Shown here one piece after another: positions 1-7,411 of a stretch of DNA of 23,167 nucleotides. Positions within the stretch are counted from its first letter, which is position 1. Every line of letters starts with the position of its first letter. The notes beneath the pieces are model-generated. The model ran no database searches. It was not told the origin of the DNA and was given only the letters and a program-made list of their open reading frames with translations. Location of the stretch: assembly GCF_051710625.1 (NCBI RefSeq), contig NZ_JBPESN010000036.1, positions 1 to 23,167 on the forward strand. Reading direction: 5' to 3'. The DNA is from JBPESN01 sp051710625 (GTDB lineage: Bacteria > Pseudomonadota > Gammaproteobacteria > Enterobacterales > Enterobacteriaceae). The translations under genes and the position numbers were made by a program.

Positions 1-439
1 TCGCGAGGAAACCGGTGGGCTGGGCTATATCGTTCTCCCCGGACAGCAGACTGACCATCAAAGCACTGGAAATGGCATGGGAAACGCGTGGTAAACCAGC
101 CGGAGTGATGTTCCACAGCGATCAGGGTAGCCACTATACGGGCAGGCAGTTCCGACAGTTGCTGTGGCGTTGCCGGATCAAACAAAGCATGAGTTGGCGT
201 GGTAACTGTTGGGATAACAGTCCGATGGAGCGCTTTTTCAGAAGTCTGAAAAACGAGTGGATACCGGTAACGGGCTACATAAGCTTCAGCGAAGCAGCTT
301 ATGAAATTACCGACTATATCGTGGGATATTACAGCGCACTTAAGCCGCATGAATATAACGGTGGGTTGCCACCAAACGAATCAGAAAATAGATACTGGAA
401 AAACGCTAACGCGGTGGCCAGTTTTAGTTGACCACTACA
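1..439 (+). mobile_element. IS3-family insertion sequence, 3' part (copy 1)
   Basis: The window opens inside an IS3-family element. It carries the end of the transposase gene and the terminal repeat ending ACCACTACA at 431-439. The same end, with one base different, closes the second copy at 15930. The 5' part lies outside the window, so target duplication cannot be tested. The adjacent base run CCGGCG is unlike the flanks of copy 2. The element sits directly upstream of pyrE, where rph is found in related enterics; I do not recognise rph sequence between 440 and 582. Confidence 0.9.
3..431 (+). CDS. IS3-family transposase OrfB, C-terminal part
   Basis: This is the DDE transposase of an IS3-family element, reading from the window edge (frame opens at base 3, first residues ARKPVGWA) to a TGA at 429-431. 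The second catalytic Asp is in MFHSDQGSHY and the catalytic Glu in NSPMERFFRSLKNEW; the first Asp lies upstream of the window. The reading frame is uninterrupted here. By contrast, copy 2 has a 20-base deletion and a 2-base insertion in the same stretch, so this copy is the better template for the family. Whether the element is active cannot be judged without its 5' end. Confidence 0.88.
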   Translation, partial: ARKPVGWAISFSPDSRLTIKALEMAWETRGKPAGVMFHSDQGSHYTGRQFRQLLWRCRIKQSMSWRGNCWDNSPMERFFRSLKNEWIPVTGYISFSEAAYEITDYIVGYYSALKPHEYNGGLPPNESENRYWKNANAVASFS

Positions 440-582
440 CCGGCGTTTGTACAGAAGCATGCCGCTAGCCAATTTATGGCTGGCATTTTGGTAACGGCCA
501 TTTTATCATCCCCCCGGCGCCGATACCTTTCAGATACTCTGCACCATAGCTTGTCCAACCCACCGGTGAGGAGTAACAGTCC

Positions 583-1224
583 GTGAAAAGGTACCAGCGT
601 AAATTTATCGAGTATGCATTAAACAAACAGGTATTAAAATTCGGCGAATTTACGCTTAAATTCGGCCGTATCAGTCCCTATTTTTTTAATGCCGGTTTGT
701 TTAACACCGGTCGCGATCTGGCTTTCGTGGGGCGGGTTTACGCCGCGGCGCTGATAGATTCCGGTGTGAGTTTCGATGTGTTATTCGGGCCGGCCTACAA
801 GGGGATTCCCATTGCGACGAGCATCGCGGTGGCGCTGGCGGAGCAACATCAACGGGACGTGCCCTATTGTTTTAACCGGAAGGAAGACAAGGACCACGGC
901 GAAGGCGGTACGCTGGTCGGCAGCACGCTACAAGGTAAAGTGATGCTGGTGGATGACGTTATCACCGCAGGTAGCGCTATTCGCGAGTCGATGGCGATTA
1001 TCGCCGCGCACCAGGCAACGCTTGCCGGTGTAATGATTTCCCTGGACAGGCAGGAAAAAGGGCGCGGTGAGACCTCCGCTATTCAGGAGGTGGAGCTGGA
1101 TTATCCCTGTTAAGTGCTTGCCATCATCACGCTGGCGGATTTAATTGCCTATCTGGAAGAAAAAGGCGAAATGGTTGGCTATCTCGCCGCGGTCCGTGCC
1201 TATCAGCAGCAATACGGCATTTGA
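583..1224 (+). pseudogene. pyrE: Orotate phosphoribosyltransferase with one in-frame stop
   Basis: PyrE makes orotidine monophosphate from orotate and PRPP in de novo pyrimidine synthesis. The frame starts at a GTG (583) behind GAGGAG and has the expected enteric N-terminus (QRKFIEYALNKQVLKFGEF), the loop KEDKDHGEGG and the PRPP motif VMLVDDVITAG at about residues 120-130. A TAA at 1111-1113 (codon 177) interrupts it. The same frame then continues without a break (VLAIITLADLIAYLEEK) to TGA at 1222-1224. The full span is 214 codons, matching the E. coli protein of 213 residues, so only one base has made the stop (AAG or CAG to TAA are possible origins). Residues 1-176 keep the active-site motifs but lose the C-terminal strand and helix. 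It is most likely inactive or weak; read-through is possible but unproven. Confidence 0.9.
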
Positions 1225-1291
1225 ACGGGCGGGGCGAGACGGGCGATCCACGTCGGTGCCGATCGTTGTAAAGGCGTCGTTGACAGGCCGT

Positions 1292-1319
1292 GACGCGACA
1301 CTATGCACCACGTCGCGTC
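1292..1319. terminator. Hairpin between convergent pyrE and slmA
   Basis: GACGCGAC at 1292-1299 pairs perfectly with GTCGCGTC at 1312-1319 across a 12-base loop, between the ends of the two convergent genes. No T-run follows on either strand, so a role as a two-way terminator is only inferred. Confidence 0.3.
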
Positions 1320-1321
1320 GC

Positions 1322-1919
1322 TCAGTGCAGCTGCGCTACCAAAAGCGGTCAACGTAGCTCAAACTCCTGCGTGGGCCGGTATTTGAACTCGGTGCGCACA
1401 AAGCGTGACAACATCCCTTCGCAAAAGGCCAGCTGCTGGCTGGCAAGCAGCGATTCATCCAGCTCAAACGCTTCACCCTCGCGCAGTATTGCGCTCGCGT
1501 AATACCTGGCGCAGCTGAACCTCGATACGTTCATAAAGCTGGTTAATGCGGCCCTGAAGCCTGTCTTGTTCAAACATCAGCGCGTGACCGCTCATGATAC
1601 GTGTAAGACCCGGATTACGTTCTGCGAAGCAGAGAAGCAATAACAATATCAGACGAAGCCGATTTAGGGTCTCTTTCTCATCCTGTAGGATCAAATTTAT
1701 CCGGCTAATCAGGCTGTCCTCAATAAATTCGATCAGGCTGTCGAACATCCGGGTTTTGCTGGGAAAATGGCGGTAAAGCGCGGCTTCCAAAACGCCAACA
1801 TTGGCTGCCAGTTTCGCGGTAGTAATACGTTGGCTACCGTCGCTGGATTCAAGCATCTGCGCCAATGCCTGCAGAATCTCCTCGCGGCGGTTGCGTTTCG
1901 TATTCTCTTTTTCTGCCAT
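1322..1919 (-). pseudogene. slmA: Nucleoid occlusion factor SlmA, frameshifted
   Basis: SlmA is a TetR-type DNA-binding protein that blocks FtsZ assembly over the nucleoid. The N-terminal helix-turn-helix is clear (ITTAKLAANVGVLEAALYRHF) and the FtsZ-interacting helices follow (HALMFEQDRLQGRINQLYER). After LRQVLRER, near 1488-1491, one extra base shifts the frame; the protein would end as NTARG. The other frame resumes with LREGEAFELDESLLASQQ and AFCEGMLSRFVRTEFKYRP. A second lesion turns a conserved Trp near the end into TGA (1349-1351), after which the tail PLLVAQLH still reads to TGA at 1322. The translated product keeps residues 1-148, lacking the last helices used for dimerisation. The conserved position next to dut supports the name. 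Confidence 0.9.
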
Positions 1920-2037
1920 GCTAAATGGGTCCCTGAGTCATCACTGTCAATAATGGTTAAGCACCCGGCATCGGCCATAACGCGCGGCGTTAATGGATTT
2001 TTTTTCGATGCCGGGTAGTGGGCCGAATCGTCAGGGG

Positions 2038-2493
2038 CTATTGTCGCCCGGAGTGGCCGAAGCCCCCCTCGCCCCGTTCGCTGGTATCAAAGGATACCAC
2101 CAGATTGAATTCCGCCTGCACAACCGGCACAAAGACCATCTGCGCCATGCGCTCCCCGGGTTCAATCGTGAAAATGTCCTTGCCGCGGTTCCATACCGAA
2201 ACCATTAGCGGCCCTTGGTAGTCGGAGTCAATCAGTCCCACCAAATTGCCCAAAACAATGCCGTGCTTATGGCCCAGTCCGGAGCGCGGCAGGATTACCG
2301 CCGCCAGATTAACATCGGCAATGTGAATGGCCAGCCCGGTCGGGATTAGGGTGGTTTCCCCCGGCGCCAGCACCACCGGCTCATCAATGCAGGCGCGTAA
2401 ATCCAGACCGGCGGACCCCGTAGTGGCGTAAGCCGGCAGTGGGAAACGATCGCCAATGCGGCGGCCCAGGATCTTAACGTCGATTTTTTTCAT
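2038..2493 (-). CDS. dut: dUTP diphosphatase
   Basis: Dut hydrolyses dUTP to dUMP and pyrophosphate, keeping uracil out of DNA and feeding thymidylate synthesis. Starting at ATG 2493 gives 151 residues, the E. coli length; a second ATG lies one codon upstream. All trimeric dUTPase motifs are visible: GSAGLDLRA, PRSGLGHKHG, GNLVGLIDSDYQG, QAEFNLV and the C-terminal lid RGEGGFGHSG. Its start overlaps the end of coaBC by 20 bases, so the two are probably co-transcribed and translationally coupled. Intact. Confidence 0.97.
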   Translation of the reverse strand: MKKIDVKILGRRIGDRFPLPAYATTGSAGLDLRACIDEPVVLAPGETTLIPTGLAIHIADVNLAAVILPRSGLGHKHGIVLGNLVGLIDSDYQGPLMVSVWNRGKDIFTIEPGERMAQMVFVPVVQAEFNLVVSFDTSERGEGGFGHSGRQ

Positions 2494-3688
2494 CATAACG
2501 GCTGACAATCTCGTTAATTAGTTGTTGAGCGAGCAGTGATTTATCGCTCAGAGGTAATTGGAGTTCCCCGTCCCGCCAGAACAGATGCAATGCATTGTTG
2601 TCACTGTTAAACCCTTGACTGGTCCGGGAAACGTCATTGGCGCAAACCAAATCCATCCGTTTATTGATACGCTTTTGCCGGGCGTATTCTTCCATATTGT
2701 GGGTTTCGGCGGCAAATCCGACGACGTAAGGCCGGTGTTCGGTTAACGCACCCACGGCCGCCACAATATCAGGATTTTTAATCAGGGTGATCATCAGGTC
2801 ATCGCCCTGTTTTTTGATTTTTTCCGGTGAAAAGCGGCTGGCGCGATAATCCGCCACCGCTGCACAGCCGATAAAGATGTGCTGCTGCGCGATGGTACGC
2901 ATCACCGCATCCTGCATTTCAAGCGCGCTGGTTACGTCTATACGCGCCACGCCGGCAGGCGTTGGCAGAGAGACCGGGCCTGCTATCAAGGTTACCTGCG
3001 CGCCCTTGGCCGCGGCGGCGCGGGCGATAACGAAGCCCATCTTGCCCGAGCTGTGATTGCTGAGAAAACGTACCGGATCCAGCGCTTCCCGTGTCGGCCC
3101 GGCGGTTAGCATGATATTGAGGTGGCTCAGCGAGCGATAGGGGGTGAAGTGCTGCACCACAAAGTCCACTAGCACCAGCGGGTCGGGCATTCGACCCGGG
3201 CCGATATCGCCGCAGGCCTGGCTGCCGCTGTCCGTCCCCCACAACAGCACACCCCGGCCTTCAAGCGTGGCCAGGTTCGCCTGCGTGGCCGGCGCCCGGT
3301 ACATTTGTTGGTTCATGGCCGGCGCTGCTGCGACAGGGGCCGCCGTCGCCAGGCACAGGGTGCTGAGCAGATCGTTGGCCAATCCCGCCGCCAGGCGCGC
3401 CAGCAGATCGGCGGTCGCAGGCGCCAGCAGCACCAGATTGGCCCATTTTGCCAGCTCGATATGGCCCATCGCCGCCTCGGCGGCAGGATCCAACAGATCG
3501 TCCGCCACCGGGTAGCCCGATACCGCCTGCAAGCTTAGCGGGGTGATAAACGCCTTCGCCGCTGCCGTCATGACCACGCGCACCTCGGCGCCCCGTTCGC
3601 GCAAACGGCGCACCAGTTCTGGGGTCTTGTAAGCGGCGATACCGCCGCTAACGCCCAGTACAATGTGTTTACCGGCCAGTCCCGTCAT
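2474..3688 (-). CDS. coaBC: Bifunctional phosphopantothenoylcysteine decarboxylase/synthetase
   Basis: CoaBC carries out two steps of coenzyme A synthesis: CTP-dependent joining of cysteine to 4'-phosphopantothenate, then flavin-dependent decarboxylation. The 404 residues contain the N-terminal flavoprotein (GVSGGIAAYK, active-site His in MGHIELAKWAN, PAMNQQMY, and the catalytic Cys in SQACGDIGPGRMPDP). The C-terminal synthetase domain follows (TAGPTREALDPVRFLSNHSS, then KIKKQG with the synthetase lysine). The length and both active sites match the enteric enzyme. It is transcribed with dut and divergently from radC. Intact and essential in relatives. Confidence 0.97.
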   Translation of the reverse strand: MTGLAGKHIVLGVSGGIAAYKTPELVRRLRERGAEVRVVMTAAAKAFITPLSLQAVSGYPVADDLLDPAAEAAMGHIELAKWANLVLLAPATADLLARLAAGLANDLLSTLCLATAAPVAAAPAMNQQMYRAPATQANLATLEGRGVLLWGTDSGSQACGDIGPGRMPDPLVLVDFVVQHFTPYRSLSHLNIMLTAGPTREALDPVRFLSNHSSGKMGFVIARAAAAKGAQVTLIAGPVSLPTPAGVARIDVTSALEMQDAVMRTIAQQHIFIGCAAVADYRASRFSPEKIKKQGDDLMITLIKNPDIVAAVGALTEHRPYVVGFAAETHNMEEYARQKRINKRMDLVCANDVSRTSQGFNSDNNALHLFWRDGELQLPLSDKSLLAQQLINEIVSRYDEKNRR

Positions 3689-3872
3689 CTTGCATGTCCC
3701 GGTGAGAATATGGTTATAGCCATTTTATCATAACCCTCCGTGCCACGGTCATTTGTCTGTTTACGGCCATTTTGGAATCGTGATTCGCCTTTTTATCGCG
3801 CCACGTCGAACGACTTTATCGCCGCTGGCATTATACAACCAGCGATGAACGGTGCCCGGGGAGGAGCAGGCG
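3689..3872. promoter_or_regulatory. Divergent intergenic region coaBC / radC
   Basis: This 184-base gap separates two divergent genes and should hold the promoters of coaBC-dut (leftward) and radC (rightward). I could not assign convincing -35/-10 pairs. A GGAGGAG ribosome-binding site at 3860-3866 supports the GTG start of radC at 3873. Confidence 0.45.
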
Positions 3873-4709
3873 GTGGAGAAAACGAATAAGAAAATCTGGC
3901 CCTCAACGCGGGCGCCGCGTGAAAAGCTGATTGCGCTCGGTCCCGACGCGCTGACGGACATCGAATTGCTGGCGCTATTCTTACGCACCGGCACCCGCGG
4001 CAAGCATGTTCTGCAATTCGCAGAGGAACTGCTGGCGGAGTTTGGATCGTTCGACAAACTGATGACCGCCGACCACCGGACCCTCAGCGCCACGCATGGA
4101 CTGGGGATCTCGAAATGTACGCAACTGCGGGCGATTGGCGAAATGGCCCAGCGCATCTTTCGTTCGCACCTGATGCGCGAGGATGCGATGACCAGTCCGG
4201 ATATGGCCCGGCGTTACCTGCAGCAGATTCTGGTATGCCGGGAAAGAGAAGTGTTTGTGGTCATGTTTCTTGATAACCGCAATCGTCTTATCAACCATCA
4301 GGAATTATTTCAAGGAACGGTCAATAGCGTAGAGGTCCATCCGCGGGAAATCCTCCGTGCGGCGCTCAAGATCAATGCGGCGGCGATTATTTTGGCGCAC
4401 AATCATCCCTCAGGTAACGCCGAGCCGAGTCGCACCGATCGCAAAGTAACGGTGAGGGTGGGCAAAGCCTGCCTGTTTCTTGACATCCGGGTGCTGGACC
4501 AGCTGGTTATCGGCGCGGGTGAAATGGTTTCTTTTGCCGAAAAAGGCTGGCTGCAAGCGTTTTTCCCGCTATCCTGCGGGATCTTTAGTCGTGCGGGACT
4601 TGAGCAGTTGCGCGTCAAAGCGTATACTACCCCACCTTTGAGAATCTTGGGTGTAGCGTTGAGCGCCTATCTCAGCAGAATCTCTCTGTTGAACGTCTCT
4701 CCTCAGTGA
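3873..4709 (+). CDS. radC: RadC-family JAB/MPN protein with lost stop codon
   Basis: RadC proteins combine a helix-hairpin-helix region with a JAB/MPN metalloprotease-like fold; their cellular role is unsettled despite the name. Seen here: PREKLIALGPDALTDIELLA, the hairpin region THGLGISK, VEVHPREI and the metal-site pattern AHNHPSGNAEPSRTD, all intact. I chose GTG 3873 because GGAGGAG lies seven bases upstream; an in-frame GTG at 3852 lacks such support. The family normally ends at about residue 222-227 with FAERGWI; here FAEKGWL (codon 227) is followed by CAA at 4554-4556 and 51 more codons of non-family sequence (residues 228-278) to TGA at 4709. A TAA-to-CAA change would explain this. The tail runs through the rpmB promoter. 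Function may be unaffected. Confidence 0.88.
   Translation: MEKTNKKIWPSTRAPREKLIALGPDALTDIELLALFLRTGTRGKHVLQFAEELLAEFGSFDKLMTADHRTLSATHGLGISKCTQLRAIGEMAQRIFRSHLMREDAMTSPDMARRYLQQILVCREREVFVVMFLDNRNRLINHQELFQGTVNSVEVHPREILRAALKINAAAIILAHNHPSGNAEPSRTDRKVTVRVGKACLFLDIRVLDQLVIGAGEMVSFAEKGWLQAFFPLSCGIFSRAGLEQLRVKAYTTPPLRILGVALSAYLSRISLLNVSPQ
4600..4628 (+). promoter_or_regulatory. rpmB-rpmG promoter
   Basis: TTGAGC at 4600-4605 and TATACT at 4623-4628 are separated by 17 bases, a near-ideal sigma-70 arrangement. It lies about 165 bases upstream of rpmB and inside the extended tail of radC. Confidence 0.75.
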
Positions 4710-4724
4710 AGAAGATGCTGAGAT
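4669..4724 (+). other. Inverted repeat in the rpmB leader RNA
   Basis: ATCTCAGC at 4669-4676 is the exact reverse complement of GCTGAGAT at 4717-4724. Both fall between the predicted promoter and the rpmB start, so the transcript could form a stem closing a 40-base loop. Its function is unknown; leader control of ribosomal protein operons is an inference only. Confidence 0.4.
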
Positions 4725-4795
4725 GGGCTCTAAAGCCTAACGAGGCGGCTATCACCTTTCAGAGCTCAAGCTGATTTGGTTTTTGGAGAAAAGAG

Positions 4796-5032
4796 ATGTC
4801 CCGAGTCTGCCAAGTTACTGGCAAGCGCCCGGTGAGCGGCAATAACCGCTCCCACGCAATGAATGCGACCAAACGCCGTTTTCTGCCTAACCTGCACTCT
4901 CACCGTTTTTGGGTTGAGAGCGAAAAACGCTTTGTCACGCTGCGCGTATCTGCTAAAGGTATGCGTGTAATCGATAAGAAGGGCATCGAAACGGTTTTGG
5001 CCGATCTCCGTGTCCGCGGTGAGAAGTATTAA
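4796..5032 (+). CDS. rpmB: 50S ribosomal protein L28
   Basis: This is L28 of the large ribosomal subunit: 78 residues, basic, with the family start SRVCQVTGKRPVSGNNRSHA and the segment RRFLPNLHSHRFWVESEKRF. ATG 4796 is preceded by GGAG. It is followed after 16 bases by rpmG, the usual enteric operon, and driven by the promoter at 4600-4628. No damage seen, as expected for a highly expressed core gene. Confidence 0.98.
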   Translation: MSRVCQVTGKRPVSGNNRSHAMNATKRRFLPNLHSHRFWVESEKRFVTLRVSAKGMRVIDKKGIETVLADLRVRGEKY

Positions 5033-5048
5033 GGTAAGGAACTAAATC

Positions 5049-5216
5049 ATGGCTAAGGATGTTCGCGAGAAGATCAAGCTGGTTTCTTCTGCTGGTACTG
5101 GTCACTTCTATACCACTACGAAAAACAAGCGTACCAAACCTGAAAAGATGGGATTGAAAAAATTCGATCCGGTAGTACGCCAGCATGTGATTTACAAAGA
5201 AGCCAAAATCAAATAA
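5049..5216 (+). CDS. rpmG: 50S ribosomal protein L33
   Basis: This is L33 of the large ribosomal subunit, 55 residues. It reads MAKDVREKIKLVSSAGTGHF at the start and ends HVIYKEAKIK before TAA at 5214-5216. A ribosome-binding site (AAGGTAAGGA) lies just upstream. It is second gene of the rpmB operon and is directly followed by a strong terminator. Length and sequence match the enteric protein. Confidence 0.98.
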   Translation: MAKDVREKIKLVSSAGTGHFYTTTKNKRTKPEKMGLKKFDPVVRQHVIYKEAKIK

Positions 5217-5237
5217 TTTTGGCGACTGGTTAAAACC

Positions 5238-5258
5238 CCGGCTTCGGCCGGTTTTTTT
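5238..5258 (+). terminator. Rho-independent terminator after rpmG
   Basis: CCGGC (5238-5242), a TTCG tetraloop and GCCGG (5247-5251) are followed by seven T (5252-5258). This ends the rpmBG transcript 22 bases after the rpmG stop. Confidence 0.9.
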
Positions 5259-5317
5259 ATGGGCCGCCGGGCGTGCTATTCTCGGCCGGCGGACATCCCG
5301 CTGACAGGAAGTATCAG

Positions 5318-6127
5318 ATGCCGGAATTACCGGAAGTGGAAACCAGCCGCCGGGGGATTGGACCTTGGGTAGCGGGGCAGACCATTCTGCGGGCGGAGGT
5401 GCGCAATGCGCGGCTGCGCTGGCCGGTGGATGAAGAAATCATCGCGCTGCGGGACCAGCGGGTGCTGAGCGTACAGCGCCGGGCGAAATATCTGCTGTTG
5501 GAGCTGGAGAAGGGCTGGATCATTATCCATCTCGGCATGTCGGGACGTTTGCGCGTGCTGCCGCAGCCGCCGCCGCCGGGAAAGCACGACCATATTGATT
5601 TGGTTATCAGCAACGGCTGCATCATCCGCTACACCGATCCCCGGCGCTTCAGCGCTTGGCTGTGGAGCGATGATCGGCGCACTAGTCGGGTTCTGGCCCA
5701 CCTGGGACCTGAGCCGCTGAGTGATAAGTTCGATGGCCGCTGGCTGTATCAAAAGTCGCGCAATAAACACACCTCAATCAAACCTTGGCTGATGGATAAC
5801 ACGCTGGTGGTCGGCGTCGGTAATATTTACGCCAGCGAATCCCTGTTTGTCGCCGGTATTCTGCCCGGCCGCGCCGCCTGTTCATTGGGCGAAGAAGAAG
5901 CGGGATTGTTGGCTGAGAGTATCAAGGCGGTGCTGCTGCGCTCCATTGAGCAGGGCGGCACCACGCTGCGGAATTTTCTGCAGTCCGACGGCAAGCCGGG
6001 CTATTTTGTGCAGGAGCTTCAGGTTTACGGCCAGGGGGGCATACCCTGCCGGGTATGTGGGACGCCAATACAGCTGGCCAAGCACGGCCAGCGCAGCACC
6101 TTTTTCTGTCCTGCATGCCAACACTAG
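5318..6127 (+). CDS. mutM: Formamidopyrimidine-DNA glycosylase
   Basis: MutM (Fpg) removes 8-oxoguanine and ring-opened purines and cleaves the abasic site. ATG 5318 gives MPELPEVE, whose Pro and Glu after the Met are catalytic, and a protein of 269 residues, the E. coli length. The lysine in RRAKYLLLEL, the helix-two-turn-helix region (VVGVGNIYASE) and the C-terminal zinc finger (CRVCGTPI ... CPACQ) are present. An upstream in-frame extension to 5273 is unlikely because catalysis needs the Pro at the mature N-terminus. Convergent with coaD. Intact. Confidence 0.97.
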   Translation: MPELPEVETSRRGIGPWVAGQTILRAEVRNARLRWPVDEEIIALRDQRVLSVQRRAKYLLLELEKGWIIIHLGMSGRLRVLPQPPPPGKHDHIDLVISNGCIIRYTDPRRFSAWLWSDDRRTSRVLAHLGPEPLSDKFDGRWLYQKSRNKHTSIKPWLMDNTLVVGVGNIYASESLFVAGILPGRAACSLGEEEAGLLAESIKAVLLRSIEQGGTTLRNFLQSDGKPGYFVQELQVYGQGGIPCRVCGTPIQLAKHGQRSTFFCPACQH

Positions 6128-6130
6128 AAG

Positions 6131-6151
6131 GGCGGCGCTAACGGGGCCGCC
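6131..6151. terminator. GC-rich hairpin between mutM and coaD
   Basis: GGCGGC at 6131-6136 pairs with GCCGCC at 6146-6151 over a 9-base loop, exactly in the 25-base gap between the convergent genes. No clear T-run, so termination is inferred from position. Confidence 0.35.
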
Positions 6152-6152
6152 G

Positions 6153-6635
6153 TCAGGGGTGCAGCCGCGCCCAGACTTCTTTGGCGATGGGCGCGGGCAG
6201 AAAGTGGTCCACATTGCCGCCGTGCAGCGCCACCTCTTTCACCAGGGTGGAGGAGATATAGGACCAGGCCTCGGCGGGTAGCATAAACACCGTTTCCAGC
6301 GCCGGCATCAGATGACGATTCATTTTCGCCAGCTGCATCTCATAATCGACATCCGTCATTGCGCGCACGCCGCGGATGAGGATATTCGCCTGCTGCTGGC
6401 GGGCGAAATCAGCCATCAGATCGCTAAATCCTGTGACGTTCACATTGGGCAGGTGTGTGGTAACCTGGGTTGCCAGCGCGACACGTTCATCCAAATCAAA
6501 CAGCGGACATTTGCTGGGGCTGGCGGCAATCGCCAGCACGACAACATCAAACATTTTTGCGGCGCGTGTCACCAAATCCAGATGGCCATTGGTCAGCGGG
6601 TCGAAGGTGCCGGGATAGATGGCTTTGTTGGTCAT
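6153..6635 (-). CDS. coaD: Phosphopantetheine adenylyltransferase
   Basis: CoaD transfers AMP from ATP to 4'-phosphopantetheine, the penultimate step of coenzyme A synthesis. The 160-residue product begins MTNKAIYPGTFDPLTNGHLD, with the nucleotidyltransferase TxGH motif, and has IRGVRAMTDVDYE and the ATP-binding ISSTLVKE motif. Its ATG overlaps the waaE stop by four bases (ATGA), so it is coupled to the lipopolysaccharide core operon, as in Klebsiella and Serratia. Intact. Confidence 0.97.
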   Translation of the reverse strand: MTNKAIYPGTFDPLTNGHLDLVTRAAKMFDVVVLAIAASPSKCPLFDLDERVALATQVTTHLPNVNVTGFSDLMADFARQQQANILIRGVRAMTDVDYEMQLAKMNRHLMPALETVFMLPAEAWSYISSTLVKEVALHGGNVDHFLPAPIAKEVWARLHP

Positions 6636-7411
6636 TGGTCATTTCCCTTCACGGAGTGGCTTAAGGCCCACAGGGTGGCGTATTTATTGAAAGTACATTG
6701 CGCGTTCACCACCGCGAGCAACCAACCCTGTTTACCGTCCAGAAAACCGGCGCGCAGCAGCCAGGTCTTGAAAAAAGCGCCGCTGGTGTGGCTGATAATG
6801 GCGAACAGGCCGCATGTGCGCCCCTGGCGATGGCGCTCTCGCGCCCAGGCTTCCGCGTACTGTAGCTGTTTACGCTGAAAAGCCGGCAAATCGCGGCAGG
6901 TCAGATGCTGTAAATCCCCCGTCAAAGCAACGACATCGGCGTCGCCCGTCGCCAGGGATTCATGGACCGGCAGTGCGTTATAGCGATAGCGCTCGCGCGC
7001 GTACAGCCGCACCACCGGATCCGGATACCAGCCGCTGTGGCGCATGAAGCGGCCGAGAAACAGATTACGCCGCGCGCAGCTGTAAACCGCATTGGGATCG
7101 GGGTGTTGTAGCACGTCTTGAATCGCCTGGCGTAACGGCGGCGTGACGCGCTCATCAGCGTCAAGCATCAGGATATAATCGCCGCTGGCATACGCCTGCG
7201 CCCGCTGACGCTGAATGCCGAAACCCGCCCAGTCCGTAGACTGGAAGACGCGCGCTCGCGCCTGTGCGGCGATATGGCGCGTTTCGTCAACGCTGCCGGC
7301 ATCCAGCACCACGATTTCATCCGCCCAGCTCACCGACGCCAGACAATCCGGCAGCAGTTCAGCCTCATTGCGGGTAATGAGCACCACCGACAGATGCTTT
7401 CTATGCGACAT
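6632..7411 (-). CDS. waaE: Lipopolysaccharide core beta-1,4-glucosyltransferase
   Basis: This is a family 2 glycosyltransferase (259 residues) of the KdtX/WaaE type, which in Klebsiella and Serratia adds glucose to heptose I of the inner core at the cytoplasmic face. The family start LSVVLITRNEAELLPDCLAS, the acidic metal site MLDADERV, and GWYPDPVVRLY are clear. ATG 7411 follows the waaA stop with no gap, and the stop overlaps coaD, so waaA-waaE-coaD form one unit. The name rests on both sequence type and the waaA/coaD context. Intact. Confidence 0.9.
   Translation of the reverse strand: MSHRKHLSVVLITRNEAELLPDCLASVSWADEIVVLDAGSVDETRHIAAQARARVFQSTDWAGFGIQRQRAQAYASGDYILMLDADERVTPPLRQAIQDVLQHPDPNAVYSCARRNLFLGRFMRHSGWYPDPVVRLYARERYRYNALPVHESLATGDADVVALTGDLQHLTCRDLPAFQRKQLQYAEAWARERHRQGRTCGLFAIISHTSGAFFKTWLLRAGFLDGKQGWLLAVVNAQCTFNKYATLWALSHSVKGNDQ

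Noticed and set aside
471..3790. Similar GCCATTTTATCAT words near 493 and 3720
   Set aside because: A 13-base AT-rich match between two intergenic regions with different flanks; no further similarity, so chance is the simplest explanation.
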